NCBI GenBank assembly: GCA_005879095.1
Contig: VBLM01000537.1
Location: forward strand, 1-11,257
DNA from: Deltaproteobacteria bacterium
Lineage (GTDB): Bacteria > Myxococcota > Myxococcia > Myxococcales > 40CM-4-68-19
DNA: 11,257 nucleotides
Direction: 5' to 3'
The notes beneath the pieces are model-generated. The model had not been told where the DNA came from and ran no database searches. It saw only the letters and a list, made by a program, of their open reading frames with translations. Every line of letters starts with the position of its first letter. Positions within the stretch are counted from its first letter, which is position 1. Positions 5,906 to 11,257 of this stretch are shown one piece after another. A program made the position numbers and the translations under genes.

Positions 5906-8848
5906 TGCGATCGGCAACGTCGAGAACAACTCGTCCACCTTGAGCTTGCCGTCACCCACCTGCCGCTCCTCGCCGGTAATCGCGTCGCGCAGGACGCCCG
6001 CTTGCGGAAGCATGACGGTCGTGCCCGCGAAAGCCTCCTTCGGCAGCCGCGGCCCCTCCAACAGACCGGCCACCAGCCGCGGCGCGACGACGACCGCGAG
6101 TCGTGCACCGGCGCTGCGTGCGAACGCGCAGAGATTCGCCGCGCGCGGTCCTTCCGTCGTCAACGCCGTGTAGGCGCCGCCGGCGAAGAGGTCCGGATTC
6201 GCGCGACGCGCCTGCAACCCCGCGTGCATCAGCAGCAGCTTGATGCGGCCGTCCTCCCATTTCTCGTAGAGCGAGCGCGCGAGGTCCGGCTGCGACAGCG
6301 CCGATGCCCGCAACTGGTCGAGCATCTGCCGGCGCAGCTCGAAATCGATCGGGCGTCGGTTGTCCGGATCGACCAGCGCGAAATCCCACAGCTCGGTCCC
6401 CTGGTAGAAATCCGGCACGCCCGGCGCGCCGATCTTGAGCACCAGCTGCGCGAGCGAATTGTGCATGCCGATCTCGGCGATCCGCCGAGCGAACGGCTCC
6501 AGCCCGCGCCAGAGCTTGTGTTTCGAAGGCAACGCGAAGATTCCCTCGACGAACGATCGCAGCGCGTCTTCCCACCGCGGATCCTCCTGGATCCAGCTGG
6601 TGTTGCTCTTCGCTTCCTTGGCGGCTTTGGTCATGTACTGCAGGAGGCGGTCGCGGAGGTTCTCGCTGCCCCAGGCGCCGATCAGCGTCTGGAGCAGCAG
6701 CATCTGTTCGTTGCGATCCGGCGCCATCCGGCCGTCGACGTCGCGCCGCAGCTCCTCGGTGCGGCGGGCGAACGCGATCGCGGTCTTGCGCCATTCGTCG
6801 GGCAGCTCCGAGATGGCGTCGATGCGCACGCGGATGTCCTCGCCGCGCTTGGTGTCGTGCGTCGCGGTGGCGAGCAGCGAGCGCGGCCACTGCTTCGCGC
6901 GCCCTGCGTTCTGCTCGTGGAACGATTCCACCGTGCCGCCGAAGTGCTCCGGCTCGCCGCCGACTTCGTTCAGGGAGACGAGGCGGTTGTAGACGTAGAA
7001 GGCGGTGTCCTCGAGCCCCTTGGCCATCACCGGCCCGAGCATCTGCTGCAGCTTGAGGGCGAACGCGTGCTGCGCGGGACGTTCCTTCTCTTCCACGTAG
7101 GCGGCGAATTTCTGCAATAATATATCCGCTATAAAATCGTAAATCGAGGCGTTCTCCGCTGGATTGCGCCGCTTGGCGCAGCCCACCGCCTGCAGCACGT
7201 AGCGCCGGTCCCGCTCGTCGACGTGCCCGGGTTCCTCGATATACGTGCGGTAGACGGGGAAGCAGGCGATCATCTCGATCAGCGCCGCGCGCAGAGCGTA
7301 CAGAGTGAAGTCGCGCGTCCACCGGTTCCCCTCGGAGATGCGGTTGAGCTGCCGGGCCAGCAGGTTCATCTCCGCCGCCATCGCCGTGTAGAGGACCAGC
7401 TTCTTCTTTTGGTAGACGAGCTCCTCGAAGTCGATCTCGCCGTGGATGAACCGGTAATAAATCTTCTGCAGCTTCTGCTCGTTCTCCCGCGCGATGAAGA
7501 TGCCGTTCAGCGCGTTGAGGAAGTCGTAACCGGTGGTGCCGGCCACCGCCCAGCTCGACGGCAGGGTCTCGGTGCGCGCGAGGATCTTCTCCGCTACCAC
7601 GAAGAGCGGCCGCGTCAGCCGCGGATCGCGCGTCTGCTCGAGCTCCTCGCGAACTACGCTTTCGTCCCAGCGCAGACCTCGCTCGCGAGCGCGCGCCTGC
7701 GCCCGCTGCATGATGTGCGCATTCTGCAGCAGGCGGAAGTAGCGCCGCGGATACGCGAGGCCGTCGGGATGATCGATGCGCAGGCCGGCGAGCCGGCCTT
7801 CCGCGAGCAGCCGCAGCGGAACGCGATGCGCGTGCTCGAAGACCTGCTCGTCCTCCATACGGATCGCGGCCAGGGTGTTGATGTCGAAGAACCTTCGATA
7901 ATTGATCTCTTCGGAAGAAACGCGCCAGTGGGCGAGCCGGTACGCCTGCGCGTCGAGGAGCTTGTCGAGCAGGTCGAAGCTGCGCGGCTTTCCCGGCGAT
8001 CCGTTGAAGATGCGGACGTTCTCCTCGAGGTGCCTGCGCACCGTCGCGCTCGACGCGCACAGCGTCGCCACCCGCCGTTTGACCACTTCCTTCTCGCGGC
8101 GCCGCTCCTCCTGCCTGGCCGGATTCTGTTCGTGGCGCGAGGGCATGTGCTCGAGCTCGAAGAGGATGCTCTTCAGCTCGTCGAGCGCTTCGCTGGGACC
8201 GAGCTTCTTCTCCAGCTCCTCGATGCGGTGGCCGAGGATCTGGCCGTACGAACGCGGGTTCACCGGAAAGACATGATCGAAATAGCGCACGCGGAAAGAC
8301 CCGTCGTGCAGCTCGAGCTTGAGCTCGCCGCGCTCGAGTACCGCCCCGTAGCGATCGCCGAGGATCGGCACCAGCACCTTGTCGGCGAGCTCTTCCTTGA
8401 CCGGCCGCCATTCGACGTCGAAGAAACGCGCCGCCTGCGAAGAGGGACCGTTCTCCAGCAGATCGAGCCAGAGTGAATTTCCCCCCGCGAGGCCCATGTG
8501 ATTGGGCACGATGTCGAGCACATGTCCGAGGCTGGCTTCTCTCAGGCTGGCTGACATCCGCGCGTACGCCTCTTCGCCTCCCAGCTCGCGGTTGATCACG
8601 CCGTGATCGATGACGTCGTAGCCGTGCATCGAGCCGGGCGCGGCCTGCAGAATCGGGCTGGTGTAGAGGTCGGTGATGCCGAGGTCGGCCAGATACCGCG
8701 CGATCGCGCCCGCCGCATCGAACGCGAATCCCCGATGGAGCTGCACGCGATAGGTCGCGAGCGGCTGGCGGGCGGCCGCCAGCTCGGCTGCTATCTCGTC
8801 GAGCAGCCGGCGGGCCTGCTCCCGCACCATCTCGCGTTCGACCCGCAT
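5891..8848 (-). CDS. treY: Maltooligosyl trehalose synthase (GH13 family)
   Basis: The 985-residue product is in the upper part of the usual TreY range. It converts the reducing-end alpha-1,4 bond of maltodextrin to an alpha,alpha-1,1 bond, making maltooligosyl trehalose in the cytoplasm. Visible family features are the N-terminal TYRVQLHRGF (32-41), GITDLYTSPI and GSMHGYDVIDH, region I DIVPNH (112-117), region II GLRIDHPDG with nucleophile Asp359, region III VVAEKIL with acid/base Glu420, and region IV THDTKRGED with Asp665. All catalytic residues are intact. ATG 8848 is preceded by GGGAGGG and lies 30 bp after the malQ stop, so the two genes are probably one transcript. TreZ (trehalohydrolase), its usual partner, is not in the window. 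A short AT-rich, rare-codon patch occurs at codons about 570-581. Identification is very secure. Confidence 0.96.
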   Translation of the reverse strand: MRVEREMVREQARRLLDEIAAELAAARQPLATYRVQLHRGFAFDAAGAIARYLADLGITDLYTSPILQAAPGSMHGYDVIDHGVINRELGGEEAYARMSASLREASLGHVLDIVPNHMGLAGGNSLWLDLLENGPSSQAARFFDVEWRPVKEELADKVLVPILGDRYGAVLERGELKLELHDGSFRVRYFDHVFPVNPRSYGQILGHRIEELEKKLGPSEALDELKSILFELEHMPSRHEQNPARQEERRREKEVVKRRVATLCASSATVRRHLEENVRIFNGSPGKPRSFDLLDKLLDAQAYRLAHWRVSSEEINYRRFFDINTLAAIRMEDEQVFEHAHRVPLRLLAEGRLAGLRIDHPDGLAYPRRYFRLLQNAHIMQRAQARARERGLRWDESVVREELEQTRDPRLTRPLFVVAEKILARTETLPSSWAVAGTTGYDFLNALNGIFIARENEQKLQKIYYRFIHGEIDFEELVYQKKKLVLYTAMAAEMNLLARQLNRISEGNRWTRDFTLYALRAALIEMIACFPVYRTYIEEPGHVDERDRRYVLQAVGCAKRRNPAENASIYDFIADILLQKFAAYVEEKERPAQHAFALKLQQMLGPVMAKGLEDTAFYVYNRLVSLNEVGGEPEHFGGTVESFHEQNAGRAKQWPRSLLATATHDTKRGEDIRVRIDAISELPDEWRKTAIAFARRTEELRRDVDGRMAPDRNEQMLLLQTLIGAWGSENLRDRLLQYMTKAAKEAKSNTSWIQEDPRWEDALRSFVEGIFALPSKHKLWRGLEPFARRIAEIGMHNSLAQLVLKIGAPGVPDFYQGTELWDFALVDPDNRRPIDFELRRQMLDQLRASALSQPDLARSLYEKWEDGRIKLLLMHAGLQARRANPDLFAGGAYTALTTEGPRAANLCAFARSAGARLAVVVAPRLVAGLLEGPRLPKEAFAGTTVMLPQAGVLRDAITGEERQVGDGKLKVDELFSTLPIALLIR
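7107..7145. other. AT-rich rare-codon patch inside treY
   Basis: About 39 bp are strongly AT-rich within otherwise very GC-rich treY, including ATAATATAT and CTATAAAAT on the plus strand. In the treY frame it uses ATA twice, TTA, TTG and TTT within about ten codons (around residues 570-580), all unusual for this genome. It could slow translation, contain a spurious or internal promoter, or simply be drift; the encoded helix itself fits the protein. Confidence 0.5.
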
Positions 8849-8851
8849 CGA

Positions 8852-8858
8852 CCCTCCC
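8852..8858 (-). promoter_or_regulatory. Ribosome site for treY
   Basis: On the minus strand this reads GGGAGGG, placed in the 30-bp malQ-treY gap just before ATG 8848. It supports that start over the internal Met at residue 7. Confidence 0.7.
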
Positions 8859-8878
8859 GACGGAGGGCAGACGTTGCC

Positions 8879-10405
8879 CTACCGCACGCGGTCGTGTTGC
8901 CTCGCAAGATGTGCAAGGCGCTGCGCGGTTGCCACCGGCTCGGGTGCGGAAAAGAGCTCGTCTACCCGCCAGGGGAGCCGGAACGTCCAGTTGTGGGCTC
9001 CGACGGTGCCAGGCGTATTCATCCGATCGCGCCAACCGAGCGCGTCGGTGATCGGCGTCAGGAGCGCGTCGCTCGATGCCGAGTAAGCCGGCTCGAGCAA
9101 CGCGTCGCGCGTCTGCGGCGTGTAGCGCTTCTGGTCGGGGCCGCGCAGGATCGCCAGTTGCGGCTGCTTCAGCTGGTGCTCGCGCTCCCAGTCGGCGAGC
9201 GATTCCCACCAGGTCCAGAGCGATTCGGTATCGTGGGTGCCGGTGACCGCGACCGAGACGTGGGAGAACTTGGTCACGTCGCGCGGCACGCCCAGGTCGT
9301 TTTCCCAGCGCAGCACTTTGGTTCCGGGAAACTCTTCCTCGGCGAGCGAAAGGCGGACGAAGTCGGGCACGGTGCCGAGATCTTCGGCCAGCACTTCGGC
9401 CTTCTCGCCGAGCAGCGAGAGGATACGCTCGCCCTGTTCGCGCTGGCGGGGCTCTTCGGCGGGGATGAAAAACGGCGGGCTCTTGTCGATGGGGCGTGCG
9501 TAGGTCCGATAGAGGCCGACCACGTGATCGACGCGAAACGCATCGTAGAGCTCGGCGGCGCGATCGGCGCGCAGATGCAGCCAGGGATCGCCGTGCCCTC
9601 GCATTTCGTCCCATTGCGGCACGGGCAGGCCCCAGTCCTGGCCCTCGGCGCTGTACGCGTCGGGCGGCACGCCCACCGTCGCATCGAAGCGGAAGAAGTG
9701 CTGGAGGCTCCACACGTCGGCGGAGTCCTCGGCGACCATGAAGGGAAGATCGCCGAGCACTTTCACGCCGAGCGAGTTGGCCGCTTTTCGCCCCTCGCGC
9801 CACTGCCGATCGGCGATCCACTGCACGTAGACCAGCTCGTCGATGGCGTCGCGCAATTCCGTGCGCGCGGCTTCGAGCGCTCTCGGGTCGCGGTTGCGCA
9901 GCTCGGGCTCCCAGTCGCGCCAGCTCTTCCGCCGCCGCTCGTGCAGCGCACGGTAGAGGGCCCAGTCCTCGATCCAGGCCCCGTGCTCCTCGCGGAATTC
10001 GCGCAGCAGCCCCACACCGCCGCGCTGCCGGAATTTCGCAAATCCACGGGCCAGCGCGTCGCGTTTGACATTTCGATATTTCGCAAAATCGACGCGATCC
10101 GACGCGCGGGCTTCGTCGATCGTGGACTTTTCCGAATCGGTCAGCTCGCCCAGATCCTCGACCGAGCGCAAGTCGATGTAGACCGGCTCGAGCGCGCACG
10201 AGCTCGAGGCGGCGTAGGGGCTGTCCTGCCCCGGCGAGACCTCGTTCAGGGGCAACAGCTGCCACATCGTGCAGCCGGCTTGCAAAAGCCAGCGCGCGAC
10301 CGCGCCGGCGTCGGCATAGCTCCCGAGATCGCCCGCGGCGCCGCGGACGGACGAAAGCGGAAGCAGCAGGCCGGCGCGGCGGCCGAGCGAAAAGCGATGT
10401 GCCAC
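8879..10405 (-). CDS. malQ: 4-alpha-glucanotransferase (GH77, amylomaltase)
   Basis: The 508-residue product transfers alpha-1,4-glucan chains between maltodextrins in the cytoplasm, recycling short oligosaccharides. Family signatures are RRAGLLLPLSS near the N-terminus, DSPYAASSSCALEPVYIDL-type acceptor region (about 61-79), KVLGDLPFMVAEDSADVW (215-232), GVPPDAYSAEGQDWGLP, nucleophile Asp293 in FRVDHVVG, acid/base Glu341 in LAEDLGTVPD, and Asp392 in TGTHDTE. The sequence after Asp293 is the shorter variant seen in one MalQ subgroup, lacking the common GPG-type loop. The start is GTG 10405, placed just before the conserved N-terminus; no Shine-Dalgarno site is visible, so a leaderless message is possible. 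It is the first gene of a malQ-treY operon that links maltodextrin remodelling to trehalose formation. Identification is very secure. Confidence 0.95.
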   Translation of the reverse strand: MAHRFSLGRRAGLLLPLSSVRGAAGDLGSYADAGAVARWLLQAGCTMWQLLPLNEVSPGQDSPYAASSSCALEPVYIDLRSVEDLGELTDSEKSTIDEARASDRVDFAKYRNVKRDALARGFAKFRQRGGVGLLREFREEHGAWIEDWALYRALHERRRKSWRDWEPELRNRDPRALEAARTELRDAIDELVYVQWIADRQWREGRKAANSLGVKVLGDLPFMVAEDSADVWSLQHFFRFDATVGVPPDAYSAEGQDWGLPVPQWDEMRGHGDPWLHLRADRAAELYDAFRVDHVVGLYRTYARPIDKSPPFFIPAEEPRQREQGERILSLLGEKAEVLAEDLGTVPDFVRLSLAEEEFPGTKVLRWENDLGVPRDVTKFSHVSVAVTGTHDTESLWTWWESLADWEREHQLKQPQLAILRGPDQKRYTPQTRDALLEPAYSASSDALLTPITDALGWRDRMNTPGTVGAHNWTFRLPWRVDELFSAPEPVATAQRLAHLARQHDRVR

Positions 10406-10407
10406 GC

Positions 10408-10439
10408 CAGCGTTTTACGCTGAGTGCGCTTCGGCGCAA
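10408..10439 (-). promoter_or_regulatory. Candidate malQ promoter with overlapping dyad
   Basis: On the minus strand TTGCGC (10434-10439) and TAAAAC (10412-10417) are separated by 16 bp, and the -10-like box ends 6 nt before the GTG of malQ. This is the same geometry as upstream of the ATG at 788, again without a Shine-Dalgarno site. A perfect 6-bp inverted repeat, CAGCGT-TTT-ACGCTG (10408-10422), covers the -10. The boxes match consensus only moderately, so this remains tentative. Confidence 0.35.
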
Positions 10440-10482
10440 GTGTCGATTGCGCGCCGCCTGCGGTTCGGGGTACAGCGACCAC

Positions 10483-10770
10483 ATGCCGAAGCGGGCGACC
10501 ACCGATCACGGCGAGATCATCCACTTCGCCGGCGCGCACAAGCTGTTTCCCGTCTTGCGCAAGGGTGAAGCGCGCCTTGCCTCGCGCGACGATCTCGTCG
10601 AAGGCGACGTGCGCGTGGGTTGGCCCGCTTACTTCCGGCCGTTCATCGACCGCCGCCTCGTCTTCCTTTATGATGAGACGGGCGGGCAGGCGGTGACCCG
10701 CGCTGAGGCCGACGCTGCCCTTGCCCAGCCGCCGGCGGGGCCGGCCGGCGCGGCTTCGACGACGGCGTAG
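10483..10770 (+). CDS. Small protein of unknown function
   Basis: From ATG 10483 the product is 95 residues. The first 65 or so look like a folded domain with mixed strands and helices (for example EIIHFAGAHKLFPVLRKG and GWPAYFRPFIDRRLVFLYDE); the last 30 are Ala/Pro/Gly-rich and probably disordered. There is no signal peptide, membrane segment or cysteine, so it should be cytoplasmic. I do not recognise a family. An in-frame ATG at 10399 exists but would overlap the malQ start and adds an arginine-rich, unconvincing extension, so 10483 is preferred. There is no ribosome site, again suggesting a leaderless start. Its last 128 bp overlap the 3' end of the RNase R gene on the other strand, where its own sequence is of low complexity. 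It diverges from malQ and may be unrelated to it. Confidence 0.6.
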   Translation: MPKRATTDHGEIIHFAGAHKLFPVLRKGEARLASRDDLVEGDVRVGWPAYFRPFIDRRLVFLYDETGGQAVTRAEADAALAQPPAGPAGAASTTA

Positions 10771-11257
10771 CGGCGAGGTCTGCCGGCGTCAGCCAGCGCT
10801 CGCTCTGCATCACGCCCTTCTGCGCCAGCGTTAGCGTGATGCGCCGGCGCGCCGGGTCGGCGGAGACCACTTCGACGACGATGCCGTCGCCGATCGAATA
10901 CGTCCGGCCGCTGGTGCCCACCACCAGCCGCTGCATTTCCTTCTCGAATTTGACGCCTTCGCCGAGCGACTCGGAGGGGACCAGTCCTTCGACGAAGACT
11001 TCTTCCAGCTCGGAGAAGAGGCCGAAGTCGGCGACGCCGGAGATGACCGCCTTGAACTTCTCGCCCACCTTGTCCTGCATGTAGAGCGCCGAGTAGAACG
11101 CGTCGACGTCGCGCTCGGCCTTCATCGAAGCCCGCTCGCGATCGGAGCACTGCGCGGCCACGCCGGCGAGATACGCCTCCTGCTCGTCGCGCTCGTGCTC
11201 GCGCAGCGGCTGACCGCCGCGCGCCCAGTGCTCTTTCAAAAGCCGGTGCACCATCAG
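10643..11257 (-). CDS. rnr: Ribonuclease R, C-terminal part (5' end outside the window)
   Basis: About 204 codons of the C-terminal portion are visible; the frame is open to the right edge, where a Leu codon precedes Met. The visible start LMVHRLLKEHW, then CSDRERASMKAERDV and YMQDKVGEKFKAVI, are typical of the end of the RNB catalytic domain of RNase R/VacB. An S1 RNA-binding domain follows (GVADFGLFSELEEVFVEGLV to RRITLTLA). The last 50 or so residues form a Pro/Arg/Lys/Gly-rich basic tail, as commonly seen in this exonuclease, ending at TGA 10643-10645. RNase R degrades structured RNA 3' to 5' in the cytoplasm. The catalytic residues lie outside the window, so activity cannot be judged. 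The tail overlaps the small plus-strand gene. Confidence 0.92.
   Translation of the reverse strand: MMVHRLLKEHWARGGQPLREHERDEQEAYLAGVAAQCSDRERASMKAERDVDAFYSALYMQDKVGEKFKAVISGVADFGLFSELEEVFVEGLVPSESLGEGVKFEKEMQRLVVGTSGRTYSIGDGIVVEVVSADPARRRITLTLAQKGVMQSERWLTPADLAATPSSKPRRPAPPAAGQGQRRPQRGSPPARPSHHKGRRGGGR

Noticed and set aside
5881..5917. GTTGC and GCAAC inverted pair at the treY/receiver junction as a terminator
   Set aside because: The arms are only 5 bp, the loop is about 27 nt, and there is no U-tract, so it is not a credible intrinsic terminator.
10065..10070. Perfect TTGACA on the plus strand inside malQ
   Set aside because: No acceptable -10 box lies 16-18 bp downstream and it points antisense within a coding region.
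8603..10423. 606-residue plus-strand open frame opposite malQ
   Set aside because: There is no domain signal and it is antisense to a gene with all GH77 catalytic residues.
5952..10502. 1516-residue minus-strand open frame across malQ and treY
   Set aside because: It is Arg/Ala-rich with no domains and lies out of frame with two clearly functional enzymes. It is a GC-driven artefact.

Overview
The window is very GC-rich, densely coding and Gram-negative in character: a secreted protein with a Sec signal, a sigma-54 activator, a membrane histidine kinase and RNase R. Gene content and the strong preference for G or C at third codon positions suggest Myxococcota or a neighbouring delta-proteobacterial lineage. 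That placement is an inference; no rRNA or tRNA is present to anchor it.

Layout. The left edge (1-68) carries a perfect 31-bp tandem duplication that may hold the last codons of an unseen plus-strand gene. A minus-strand gene for a small secreted protein follows (65-670). A 117-bp divergent intergenic region with a palindromic, AT-rich promoter-like element leads into a tight plus-strand operon (788-5905): a small helical protein interrupted by an in-frame amber codon, a sigma-54-type response regulator with a Cys-rich receiver, a 894-residue TPR/transmembrane/histidine-kinase protein, and a stand-alone degenerate receiver. Junctions are 4-bp stop/start overlaps or near-abutting, so the four proteins probably act as one signalling unit. 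Convergent to it, with a 15-bp tail overlap, lies a minus-strand operon malQ-treY (10405-5891) for alpha-glucan remodelling and trehalose synthesis from maltodextrin. A 95-residue plus-strand hypothetical protein (10483-10770) diverges from malQ and overlaps tail-to-tail by 128 bp with the C-terminal part of RNase R (10643-11257, minus, running off the window).

How the genes work together. MalQ disproportionates maltodextrins and TreY turns the reducing end of a maltodextrin into a trehalosyl unit. The hydrolase TreZ needed to release trehalose is not in the window. The plus-strand operon looks like an unusual two-component or phosphorelay system. Its two receivers share an unusual insertion with identical spacing. 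Its kinase and its small first protein share an R-H-D-[LV]-[VI]-K motif. The regulator's receiver has a six-cysteine set that suggests metal or redox input. This operon is the best candidate for an undescribed system here. No mobile element, CRISPR array, tRNA or rRNA was seen.
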